NCBI GenBank assembly: GCA_002451085.1
Contig: DKBE01000006.1
Coordinates: forward strand, 1-43,237
Origin: Proteobacteria bacterium UBA6908
GTDB lineage: Bacteria > Pseudomonadota > Gammaproteobacteria > Acidiferrobacterales > UBA6901
Length of the DNA stretch: 43,237 nt
Reading direction: 5' to 3'
How positions within the stretch are numbered: position 1 is the stretch's first letter; each line of letters opens with the position of its first letter. The translations under genes were made by a program, and so were the position numbers. Under the pieces are notes generated by a model. The model was not told where the DNA came from. It saw only the letters and a program-made list of their open reading frames with translations, and ran no database searches. This document shows positions 31,797-38,895 of the stretch, piece by piece.

Positions 31797-33185
31797 GCCA
31801 CTGCGCGCCGGGATGCGGAGCCGGGTTCCCACTTGTAAATCGTCTCCCTGGATTCCGTTGAGAAACCGCAAGGCATCGATATGTATTTCATACAGTCGGG
31901 CAATCGCCGCAAGGGTTTCACCCGACTTGACCACATGCTCGCGCATGCTCGATGGTGGATCGCTGGGACGAGGTGCAGCAGGAACAACCGGTGTCGCCAC
32001 CAAGGCCGGTGCACTGCCTGCTTCTCGCCGTGCCACAATCCACGGTGTCGCGCGCTTCAGCCCGCCATGAATTCCCTGGGCAATGCGTTTTTGGTGCGCG
32101 GAGCTGCGCAGCAACTGCTCTTCGCGCGGATTGGAGATGAAGGCCGTCTCCACGAGGATGGCCGGGATCGGCTGTTTGAGTACAGCGAAGCCGGCATGCG
32201 CCACGCGTTCATTGTGTAACGGCCCGACCGATCGCAAGCCGCCAAGAATATCGCCACCAAGTTTTGAACCATCGGCGATGGTGGCCTCTTTGGTCAGGTC
32301 GCCGATCAGGCGCCGGACATCATTGTCCATCTCGCGCGGATCAATACCGCCAATCCAGTCTGAAGCGTTTTCACTGTCAGCCAGCGCCCGGGCCAGGGCA
32401 CTGGACGCACCCCGATCCGACAGCGCATAAACCGACGAGCCGCTGACTTTCCTGGCACGGCTTCCCGGAAGCGAGTCGGCGTGAATCGATACAAACACGT
32501 CGGCCTTGAAACGGTCAGCCTTCTGCCGGCGTTTGTGCAATTCGATAAAGTAGTCGCCATCGCGGATCAGCACGGCCTTCATGCCCGGCGTGGCGTTCAC
32601 CAGCTTGTACAATTCGCGGGCAATGGCCAGGGTCACATCCTTTTCGCGGGTGCGCCACTTTCGGCCAATCGCGCCCGGATCTTCGCCACCGTGACCGGCG
32701 TCTATGGCCACGACCAGGTCACGTGGCCGCAGCACCGGCCTCGCCGGTGCGGCGGCGCGTGGCTCCGGCGTGGGGGCCGTCTCCAGCACCGCTTCATCGT
32801 AGAGATCGATCACCAGACGGTGGCCATACTGACCGTAAGGCTTGAGCACGAAACTCTGGGCACGCACTGGCCGCCGCAATTCGAGGGTGATGCGCAACTT
32901 TCCGTCCAGCGGCTCGGCACCGCGCACGGCGGCAATATAGGAACGGCTGACATCCAGCGGGGCCAAATTTTCCGTCAACCGCGCGTTGTCCATCTCAACC
33001 ACCAGTCGTTCCGGGTCGCGCAGACGCGTGAGGCGGTGCTCCAGGGATCCGCTCAGATCCAGAACCAGTCGGGTGTGATCCGGTGCTTGCCAGAGACGCA
33101 GGTTGTGTACCGCCACCGGCTCGGCCCACGTCACGAGTGGCAACAGTAGCAGAGCGAGAAACGCTACAGTCCGGGAACGCATCAT
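31788..33185 (-). CDS. amiC: N-acetylmuramoyl-L-alanine amidase with AMIN and LysM domains
   Basis: The enzyme cuts the stem peptide from peptidoglycan glycan chains in the periplasm during cell separation. The 465-residue product has a signal peptide (VAFLALLLLPLVTWA, cleavage near residue 21), an AMIN septal-targeting domain (about 25-135), a zinc-dependent Amidase_3 domain (about 160-385) with VVAIDAGHGGEDPGAIG, TREKDVTLAIARELY, VFVSIHADSLPGSRA and ILVETAFISNPREE, and a C-terminal LysM domain (about 417-460, HVVKSGETLAAIARLYEIH). The LysM makes it resemble AmiB/AmiC of Pseudomonas type; the exact paralogue name is uncertain. Start overlaps the tsaE stop as ATGA. Confidence 0.92.
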   Translation of the reverse strand: MMRSRTVAFLALLLLPLVTWAEPVAVHNLRLWQAPDHTRLVLDLSGSLEHRLTRLRDPERLVVEMDNARLTENLAPLDVSRSYIAAVRGAEPLDGKLRITLELRRPVRAQSFVLKPYGQYGHRLVIDLYDEAVLETAPTPEPRAAAPARPVLRPRDLVVAIDAGHGGEDPGAIGRKWRTREKDVTLAIARELYKLVNATPGMKAVLIRDGDYFIELHKRRQKADRFKADVFVSIHADSLPGSRARKVSGSSVYALSDRGASSALARALADSENASDWIGGIDPREMDNDVRRLIGDLTKEATIADGSKLGGDILGGLRSVGPLHNERVAHAGFAVLKQPIPAILVETAFISNPREEQLLRSSAHQKRIAQGIHGGLKRATPWIVARREAGSAPALVATPVVPAAPRPSDPPSSMREHVVKSGETLAAIARLYEIHIDALRFLNGIQGDDLQVGTRLRIPARSGDS

Positions 33186-33637
33186 GAGATTGCGCGCAGC
33201 AATTCGTCGCCGCTTGCCGTGTGTGTCAAAAATTGCACCTGCCTTCCGTCTCCTGACCGTTGAATTGTGATCTCAACATCCGCCGCCGGCAGGACCCCGG
33301 CGCCACGCTCAGCCCATTCCACGAGACAAACGCCCTGGCCCTCAAGATAATCGCGGATGCCGAGAAATTCCAGTTCTTCCGGGTCCTTGAGTCGGTAGAG
33401 ATCAAAATGAAAAACGGGCAGACCGTTCATCTGGTAAGGCTCAACCAGCGTGTACGTCGGGCTCTTTACCGCGCCCGTGTGTCCGAGTCCGCGCAGGATG
33501 CCACGGATGAGCGTCGTCTTGCCGGCGCCCAGCTCGCCGTGCAGGTGCAGCATCATGCCTGCCCGCAATGCAGGCGCCAGGCGCGCACCAAGCACTTCCA
33601 TGGCATTTGCATTCGCAGCCGTGAATTCAATGTGCAT
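33182..33637 (-). CDS. tsaE: tRNA threonylcarbamoyladenosine biosynthesis ATPase TsaE
   Basis: TsaE is the P-loop ATPase that works with TsaB and TsaD to make t6A37 in tRNAs reading ANN codons. The 151-residue product has the Walker A motif HLHGELGAGKTTLIRGILRG, then SPTYTLVEPY, VFHFDLYRLKDPEELEFLGI and CLVEWAERG, all characteristic. The 5' end overlaps nnr by 11 bases and the 3' end overlaps amiC by four. The trio nnr-tsaE-amiC is a conserved gammaproteobacterial operon. Confidence 0.96.
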   Translation of the reverse strand: MHIEFTAANANAMEVLGARLAPALRAGMMLHLHGELGAGKTTLIRGILRGLGHTGAVKSPTYTLVEPYQMNGLPVFHFDLYRLKDPEELEFLGIRDYLEGQGVCLVEWAERGAGVLPAADVEITIQRSGDGRQVQFLTHTASGDELLRAIS

Positions 33638-35126
33638 CGAGCATCAACGCGTTCAGAGTGGCTCGAACCGGCCGCATCAGATCACTGGCCCGTATCCCCC
33701 GCTCCCCGTCCCCCGCGGTTTGATCTCCGGCACTGGCATGCGTCCACACGCCCAGACGCGCCGCGTCCAGAGGCTTCAGTCCCTGCGCCAGCAAGGCCGC
33801 GATCACACCGGTGAGCACGTCACCCGTTCCGGCCACAGCCAGTCCGGGGTTGCCGCGGTCACACAGCCACAACTCGGCAGATTGTTCGGCTGCCACCAGG
33901 CTGCCATTGCCCTTGAGTACGCAGACACCACCATAGCGTTCCGCGATGGTACGCACGGCAGTCAGACGATCGTCCTCGATGTCCGCCACGCTCGTGCCCA
34001 GTAATCGTGCCGCCTCGCCCGGATGCGGGGTCAACACCCAATCATGACGCCGGTGTGTGGCCGCGGCCAGCAGGTTCAGGGCGTCGGCATCCATCACGAG
34101 CGGCTGAGGTGCCGCAATCGCCGTCTGCCAGAGCCTCTTGCTCCAGTCGTCCTGGCCGAGTCCCGGTCCCAGGGCCAGCACATCGGCCGGCCGGATCAGG
34201 GCCAGGAGTTCATCCGGCGATTCGCAGCCATAACTGATGAGTTCCGGGCAGGCGCTGCTGACGGTGGCTGCATGTCCGGGATGGGTAGCCACCACCACCA
34301 GTCCGGCACCTGCCCGATAGGCCGCCTCGCCAGCGAGACGTACCGCGCCGGGCATACCGGGTTGCCCGCCAATCACCAGCAAGCGACCGGCATCACCTTT
34401 ATGTGTGTGACGACGGCGCGGGGTGAGCAGACCGCGCAACGTCCTCGCCGTGAGGCGTCGTGCGCGTGGCATCAAACCGTCGAATACGCTGGCCGGCACA
34501 CCGAGATCATCAAACAGGATGAGGCCACTCTGCTCGCGGCCCTGAGCGGTAAACAGCCCGGTCTTGAGGCCGATGAAACTGACCGTCACGCTGGCCCGTA
34601 TCGCCACGCCCAGCACCCGCCCGGTATCGGCATGCAGTCCCGAGGGGATATCAAGCGCCAATACCGGTTGGCCGCTGGCATTGATGGCGCTCGCTATCTC
34701 GCCCCAGGCGCCTTGCAGCGGGCGCTCCAGACCCGTGCCGAACAGCGCATCAACGATGACATCGGCATCGTTCAGGTCAGCGGCCGTGAAGCGTCGGGTT
34801 TCGCCGCCGGCAGACTGCCAGCGCTGCCAGGCTGCACGGGCATCACCCTGCAAGCGGTCTGTTTCAGCGACGGCCAACACCTGCACGGCCAGGCCGGCGG
34901 TGCGCGCCAAACGCGCCAGCACGTAGCCATCGCCGCCGTTGTTTCCGGGTCCACACACCACGACAAGCCGCCGGGCGCGCGGAAACCGCTCACGCAGCAA
35001 GTGAAACGCCACTTCACCGGCGCGCTCCATGAGCGTGCCACCACCCAGTGCGGCAAGCGCATTTGCGCGCCGATCGGCTTCGCGCACCACGGCGGCGTCA
35101 AAGAGCGCTTCGGGCAGGTATTCCAT
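33627..35126 (-). CDS. nnr: Bifunctional NAD(P)H-hydrate repair enzyme (epimerase/dehydratase)
   Basis: The fused protein repairs damaged NAD(P)HX. The N-terminal epimerase domain (about 1-215) contains VVVCGPGNNGGDGYVLARLA, VIVDALFGTGLERPLQG and VLALDIPSGLHADTG; the C-terminal ADP-dependent dehydratase domain (about 230-490) contains AGRLLVIGGQPGMPGAVRLA, VLALGPGLGQDDW, VLTPHPGEAARLL and NPGLAVAGTGDVLTGVIAAL. I chose ATG 35126 (499 residues) since an earlier in-frame codon at 35159 would run over the divergent queG start. Only 20 bases separate the two start codons. Confidence 0.95.
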   Translation of the reverse strand: MEYLPEALFDAAVVREADRRANALAALGGGTLMERAGEVAFHLLRERFPRARRLVVVCGPGNNGGDGYVLARLARTAGLAVQVLAVAETDRLQGDARAAWQRWQSAGGETRRFTAADLNDADVIVDALFGTGLERPLQGAWGEIASAINASGQPVLALDIPSGLHADTGRVLGVAIRASVTVSFIGLKTGLFTAQGREQSGLILFDDLGVPASVFDGLMPRARRLTARTLRGLLTPRRRHTHKGDAGRLLVIGGQPGMPGAVRLAGEAAYRAGAGLVVVATHPGHAATVSSACPELISYGCESPDELLALIRPADVLALGPGLGQDDWSKRLWQTAIAAPQPLVMDADALNLLAAATHRRHDWVLTPHPGEAARLLGTSVADIEDDRLTAVRTIAERYGGVCVLKGNGSLVAAEQSAELWLCDRGNPGLAVAGTGDVLTGVIAALLAQGLKPLDAARLGVWTHASAGDQTAGDGERGIRASDLMRPVRATLNALMLDAH

Positions 35127-35146
35127 AAAGGCTATGATAGAGGCAG

Positions 35147-36223
35147 ATGCCCACTCCACAAACCCGCCTCATCGATCACGCCGCCCTTGCCCGCGACATC
35201 AAGTCCTGGGGCCGTGATCTCGGCTTTCAACACATCGGCATTGCCGATACCGATCTCAGTCGCCATGAGGCGCATCTCGTGCGTTGGCTGGCCTCCGGCC
35301 GTCACGGCGACATGGACTATATGCTGCGCCATGGCAGTCGCCGTACCCATCCGGCGGAACTGGTGCCCGGGACCGTGCGCGTGATTTCTGCCCGCATGGA
35401 TTACTGGCCCGGTGCAGCGACACCGATCCAGGAGATCCTCGAGGAGCCGGCACGTGCATTTGTGTCGCGTTATGCACTCGGGCGTGACTACCACAAGCTA
35501 ATGCGTTCGCGTCTGCAGAAGCTCGCCGACCGCGTCGCCACCCGTGTCGGTTCATTCGGCTACCGGGTGTTCACCGACAGTGCTCCGGTTCTGGAAAAAG
35601 CCCTGGCAGAAAAGGCCGGGCTCGGTTGGATTGGCAAACACACCAACCTGATCGACGCGAAAACCGGCTCGTGGTTTTTTCTCGGCGAACTCTTTACCGA
35701 TCTGCCACTGCCGCCGGATGAACCGGCCAGCAATCATTGCGGCAGTTGCCGGGCATGCCTCGACATCTGTCCAACCAAGGCCATTGTCGCCCCCTACGAA
35801 CTCGATGCGCGCCGTTGCATCTCCTACCTCACCATTGAGTTGCGCGGGTCGATCCCCGAGGAACTGCGGCCACTGATCGGCAACCGTATCTATGGTTGCG
35901 ATGACTGCCAGCTGGTGTGTCCATGGAACAAGTTTGCCCGGCCGACGCCAGAGCCGGATTTCGCACCGCGCCACGGGCTTGATGCCGCCACCCTGATCGA
36001 GCTGTTCCGGTGGAGTGAAACGGAATTCCTCACCTACACCGAAGGCTCGGCGATTCGCCGGATCGGTTACGACTGCTGGCTGCGGAATATCGCCGTGGCG
36101 CTCGGTAATGCCCCGCACAGCGAGGCAGTGATCACGGCTTTGCGTGCAGGTCTGCCCGCCGCCTCCGCGCTGGTGGCCGAACATATACATTGGGCGCTGG
36201 CACGCCATTCCTATTCACTTTGA
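35147..36223 (+). CDS. queG: Epoxyqueuosine reductase
   Basis: QueG performs the last step of queuosine synthesis, reducing epoxyqueuosine in tRNA with a cobalamin cofactor and two [4Fe-4S] clusters. The 358-residue product has GFQHIGIADTDLSRHEAHLV, MDYMLRHGSRRTHPAELVPG, the conserved VFTDSAPVLEKALAEKAGLG and WIGKHTNLI, cluster ligands in NHCGSCRACLDICPTKAIV and YGCDDCQLVCPWNKFA. The ATG at 35147 is preceded by GAGG four bases upstream and by TATGAT (35133-35138), so the mRNA could be nearly leaderless. Divergent from nnr, a common arrangement. Confidence 0.95.
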   Translation: MPTPQTRLIDHAALARDIKSWGRDLGFQHIGIADTDLSRHEAHLVRWLASGRHGDMDYMLRHGSRRTHPAELVPGTVRVISARMDYWPGAATPIQEILEEPARAFVSRYALGRDYHKLMRSRLQKLADRVATRVGSFGYRVFTDSAPVLEKALAEKAGLGWIGKHTNLIDAKTGSWFFLGELFTDLPLPPDEPASNHCGSCRACLDICPTKAIVAPYELDARRCISYLTIELRGSIPEELRPLIGNRIYGCDDCQLVCPWNKFARPTPEPDFAPRHGLDAATLIELFRWSETEFLTYTEGSAIRRIGYDCWLRNIAVALGNAPHSEAVITALRAGLPAASALVAEHIHWALARHSYSL

Positions 36224-36239
36224 CCAGGAGCCACTGACC

Positions 36240-36365
36240 ATGTCCCGATACTTGTTGGCCTTCGCACTGCTTTTCCAGCTACCCACAATCCTGCTGGCTA
36301 TTCCGGATGTCGCGAGGGCCGACGACGCTTCCGCCGCACAGGTCCTCAGCACAGTGGTTACTTGA
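36240..36365 (+). CDS. Putative 41-residue secreted peptide or gene remnant
   Basis: ATG 36240 lies 16 bases after queG and has an AGGAG ribosome binding site at about ten bases. The frame ends in TGA at 36363-36365, overlapping the end of convergent orn by eight bases. The 41 residues look like a Sec signal peptide ([19 protein letters not shown]) with an AxA-type cleavage site (VARA/DD), leaving a mature part of only about 13 residues. It could be a real tiny exported peptide or the 5' stump of a periplasmic-protein gene whose rest was lost. I do not recognise it. Confidence 0.4.
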   Translation: MSRYLLAFALLFQLPTILLAIPDVARADDASAAQVLSTVVT

Positions 36366-36900
36366 AAAAATGTTCCCGGTAGTACTTCAGCTCGGCAATC
36401 GACTCCAGAATGTCATCCAGCGCCTTGTGGGTGTTCTTCTTTTCGAAGCCCGGTGCAATTTCCGGTTTCCAGCGCCGCACCAGTTCCTTGATCGAGCTGA
36501 CATCCAGATTGCGGTAGTGGAGATACGATTCCAGGGTTGGCATGCTTCGCGCCAAGAAACGCCGGTCCTGGCAGATGCTGTTGCCGCAGAGCGGTGACTT
36601 GTTCTTGGGCACGTATTGCTGGAGGAACTGCAGGGTCTGGCGTTCAACATCGGCCTCGCTCAGGGTCGATTCCTTCACGCGTTGGGTCAGCCCACTGCCA
36701 CCGTGGGTGCGGGTGTTCCAATCATCCATGCTGTTCATGATCGCATCGGGCTGATGCACAGCCAGTACCGGTCCCTGGGCCACGACGTTCAACTGGCTGT
36801 CGGTAATGATGGTCGCAATCTCGATGATCCTGTCGGTATCCGGGTTTAACCCTGTCATTTCCAGGTCTATCCAGATCAGGGCATTCGGATCTTGCGGCAT
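36358..36900 (-). CDS. orn: Oligoribonuclease
   Basis: Orn is the 3'-5' exonuclease that degrades RNA dinucleotides, including pGpG from cyclic di-GMP turnover. The 180-residue product has the DEDDh catalytic residues: [20 protein letters not shown], the third Asp in [15 protein letters not shown], and His/Asp in [20 protein letters not shown]. The ATG at 36900 has an AGGGGAG ribosome binding site. It is transcribed divergently from the M48 protease and converges on the 41-residue ORF. Confidence 0.97.
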   Translation of the reverse strand: MPQDPNALIWIDLEMTGLNPDTDRIIEIATIITDSQLNVVAQGPVLAVHQPDAIMNSMDDWNTRTHGGSGLTQRVKESTLSEADVERQTLQFLQQYVPKNKSPLCGNSICQDRRFLARSMPTLESYLHYRNLDVSSIKELVRRWKPEIAPGFEKKNTHKALDDILESIAELKYYREHFFK

Positions 36901-36912
36901 GGGCTCCCCTTG

Positions 36913-36940
36913 TTGGGCGGTACAGCGAATGGTTTACAAT
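36913..36940 (+). promoter_or_regulatory. Candidate promoter for the M48 protease gene
   Basis: TTGGGC (36913-36918) and TACAAT (36935-36940) are 16 bases apart on the plus strand, in the short gap between divergent orn and the protease gene. Transcription would start near 36947, after the GTG at 36942, which supports the later GTG at 36990 as the translation start. Confidence 0.45.
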
Positions 36941-36989
36941 CGTGTCGAATGATAACACGGGCGGTGTTCCCGTCCTGGAGCCAGTTGCC

Positions 36990-38231
36990 GTGCAGAGCCT
37001 GACCGTATTGTTCCTCCTCGCCCTGACAGCCTCACTTGCGATTCGCGGGTGGTTGGCCCATCGCCAGATCCAGCATGTGCTGGCTCACCGCCAACGGGTA
37101 CCCGCCGCCTTCCGCGGGCGCATCACGCTGGCGGCACATCGCAAAGCCGCTGATTACACGGTTGCGAAGACGCGGTTTGGACGTTTCGGGATTGCGGTCG
37201 ATAGCGCATTGCTGCTGGCCTGGACCGTGGGCGGTGGTTTTGATTTGCTTGACCAGGCGTGGCGTTCGCTGGGGTTTGGGCTACTGACCACGGGGACGGC
37301 ATTTATCATCTCGGCATTTCTGATCATGAGTCTGCTGGATCTGCCCATCACCCTTTACCAAACCTTTGTCATCGAGCAGCGTTACGGCTTCAACCGCGTC
37401 ACGCCGGGGCTTTTCATCAGCGACCTGCTGAAACAGTGGCTGCTGATGCTGGCGCTCGGCACGCCACTGGCCCTGGCGGCGCTGTGGCTGATGCAGACGA
37501 CGGGCGATGCCTGGTGGTTTTACGTCTGGCTGTTGTGGTCGGGCTTCTCGCTGTTCATGATCTGGGCCTACCCGGCGGTTATCGCACCATTGTTCAACAA
37601 GTTCATCCCCTTGAAGAAGGGCCCGGTCCTGAAGCGAGTCGAGAGCCTGCTGTCCCGCACCGGCTTTGCGAGCCGTGGCGTATACGTGATGGATGGCTCA
37701 CGCCGCTCGGCGCACGGCAACGCCTACTTCACCGGGTTCGGTCGACATAAACGCATCGTGTTTTTTGACACGTTACTCAAGACCCTGCGCGGTCCGGAAA
37801 TCGAAGCCGTCCTCGCCCATGAGCTGGGGCATTTCCATCACCGCCACATCCTGAAACGGATTGTGATGCTATTCGGCATCAGCCTGGCCAGCCTCGCGCT
37901 GCTTGGCTGGCTCAGTACGCAACCCTGGTTCTTTACGGCGCTTGGGGCCTCCACACCTTCACATCACATGGCCCTGATGCTGTTTCTGACAGTCGGTCCG
38001 GTATTCAGTTACTTCCTGCAACCCCTGATGGCGTGGGGATCACGCCGTCATGAATACCAGGCCGATGCCTATGCCGCCGAACAGGCAGATACCCAGGCCA
38101 TGATTCGCGCGCTGGTCAAGCTCTACCGTGAGAACGCCAGCACCCTGACACCGGACCCGCTGTATTCGGCGTTCTACGATTCGCACCCGCCGGCGTCGTT
38201 GCGCATCGCCCACCTGCAATCCCTCGCCTGA
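36990..38231 (+). CDS. M48A family membrane metalloprotease (Ste24-like)
   Basis: The product is an inner-membrane zinc protease related to eukaryotic Ste24/CAAX prenyl protease 1. It has several membrane spans (about residues 5-20, 85-125, 155-200, 305-360), the zinc motif VLAHELGHFHHRHILKR and the third ligand in SRRHEYQADAYAAEQA, plus ITLYQTFVIEQRYGFNRVTP, typical of M48A. I chose GTG 36990 (413 residues) because GGAG lies nine bases upstream; the in-frame GTG at 36942 has no ribosome binding site and overlaps the likely promoter. Substrates in bacteria are mostly unknown; a role in membrane protein quality control is inference. A small cytochrome c gene follows after 19 bases. Confidence 0.9.
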   Translation: MQSLTVLFLLALTASLAIRGWLAHRQIQHVLAHRQRVPAAFRGRITLAAHRKAADYTVAKTRFGRFGIAVDSALLLAWTVGGGFDLLDQAWRSLGFGLLTTGTAFIISAFLIMSLLDLPITLYQTFVIEQRYGFNRVTPGLFISDLLKQWLLMLALGTPLALAALWLMQTTGDAWWFYVWLLWSGFSLFMIWAYPAVIAPLFNKFIPLKKGPVLKRVESLLSRTGFASRGVYVMDGSRRSAHGNAYFTGFGRHKRIVFFDTLLKTLRGPEIEAVLAHELGHFHHRHILKRIVMLFGISLASLALLGWLSTQPWFFTALGASTPSHHMALMLFLTVGPVFSYFLQPLMAWGSRRHEYQADAYAAEQADTQAMIRALVKLYRENASTLTPDPLYSAFYDSHPPASLRIAHLQSLA

Positions 38232-38250
38232 TTCCCTACAAGGAGCCGTC

Positions 38251-38535
38251 ATGAAGAAGATCCTGCTGTCTACCGTCCTGCTCTTGACCACGCTGAGCAG
38301 CAATGCCGCCCTGCTGCCGGGTGATGCAGCCAATGGCAAGAAGCTGCACGGCGAGCAGTGCGTCGCCTGCCACGATACGAGCGTGTACACGCGCGCCAAT
38401 CGCCGGGTACGCAGCGTGGAAGCACTCGTGGGACAGGTGCAGGGCTGCGTGCGCCAGACCGGCGCGAAGCTGGACCGCGATCAGGTAAACGACATCATCC
38501 GCTACCTGGACGAATCGTTTTACGAGTTTAAGTAA
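38251..38535 (+). CDS. Small periplasmic c-type cytochrome
   Basis: The 94-residue product has a signal peptide (KKILLSTVLLLTTLSSNA, cut near residue 19-20) and one haem c site, CVACH at residues 37-41. After the haem site the sequence has no Met at all, so the usual Met axial ligand is missing; Cys66 and several Tyr are the other candidates. ATG 38251 has a strong AAGGAG ribosome binding site. It likely forms an operon with the M48 protease upstream and the pterin dehydratase downstream. Electron donor and acceptor are not known. Confidence 0.88.
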   Translation: MKKILLSTVLLLTTLSSNAALLPGDAANGKKLHGEQCVACHDTSVYTRANRRVRSVEALVGQVQGCVRQTGAKLDRDQVNDIIRYLDESFYEFK

Positions 38536-38564
38536 CCGGTGTCGTGACTGATTTACGACACCGG
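38536..38564. repeat. Perfect 10-base inverted repeat over the pterin dehydratase start
   Basis: CCGGTGTCGT (38536-38545) and ACGACACCGG (38555-38564) are exact reverse complements with a nine-base spacer. The repeat begins right after the cytochrome stop, and its left arm contains the first two bases of the GTG start of the next gene. No T run follows. It could be an RNA hairpin that restricts translation, an RNA-processing site, or a protein-binding palindrome. Confidence 0.7.
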
Positions 38565-38870
38565 CACTGCCAGCCCCAAACCGGCACCGCGCTGGAGCGG
38601 GCCGTCGCGGAACGGCAATTGCGAGAGATCCCCGGGTGGGCGCTGGATGACGGCGGCCACTCGATACAACGCACCTTTGCGTTTCCTGACTATTACGCCA
38701 CGATCGCGTTTGTGAACGCGATCGCCTGGATCGCGAACCGTGAGGATCATCATCCGGATCTCGAAGTGGGATACAACCGCTGCACGGTCCGTTTCAGCAC
38801 CCACTCCGTCGGCGGCCTGAGCGACAACGACTTCATCTGCGCCGCGCAGATCAGCGCCCTGTTCGACTAA
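38544..38870 (+). CDS. phhB: Pterin-4a-carbinolamine dehydratase
   Basis: The enzyme dehydrates 4a-hydroxytetrahydrobiopterin during pterin recycling. The 108-residue product has the family core IPGWALDDGGHSIQRTFAF, DYYATIAFVNAIAWIA and the catalytic EDHHPDLEVGYNRCTVRFST with VGGLSDNDFICAAQ. The only start giving a complete N-terminal helix is GTG 38544; it lacks a ribosome binding site and sits inside a perfect inverted repeat. No phenylalanine hydroxylase gene lies in the window, so its partner is unknown; many bacteria have this gene alone. The symbol follows the family name and the role is less sure. Confidence 0.88.
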   Translation: MTDLRHRHCQPQTGTALERAVAERQLREIPGWALDDGGHSIQRTFAFPDYYATIAFVNAIAWIANREDHHPDLEVGYNRCTVRFSTHSVGGLSDNDFICAAQISALFD

Positions 38871-38879
38871 TCCGAGCCG

Positions 38880-38893
38880 GGCGACCTCTCGCC
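38880..38893. terminator. Small hairpin in the phhB/amt convergent gap
   Basis: GGCGA and TCGCC (38880-38884, 38889-38893) can pair around a four-base loop in the 25-base gap between two convergent genes. There is no T run on either side, so termination here is only a guess. Confidence 0.25.
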
Positions 38894-38895
38894 AC

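Noticed and set aside
34023..35384. A 453-codon plus-strand frame
   Set aside because: It is antisense to the clearly conserved nnr gene and overlaps queG in another frame; it shows no protein-family features.
36942..36989. GTG at 36942 as start of the M48 protease
   Set aside because: It has no ribosome binding site and sits two bases after a likely -10 box; GTG 36990 has GGAG at proper distance.
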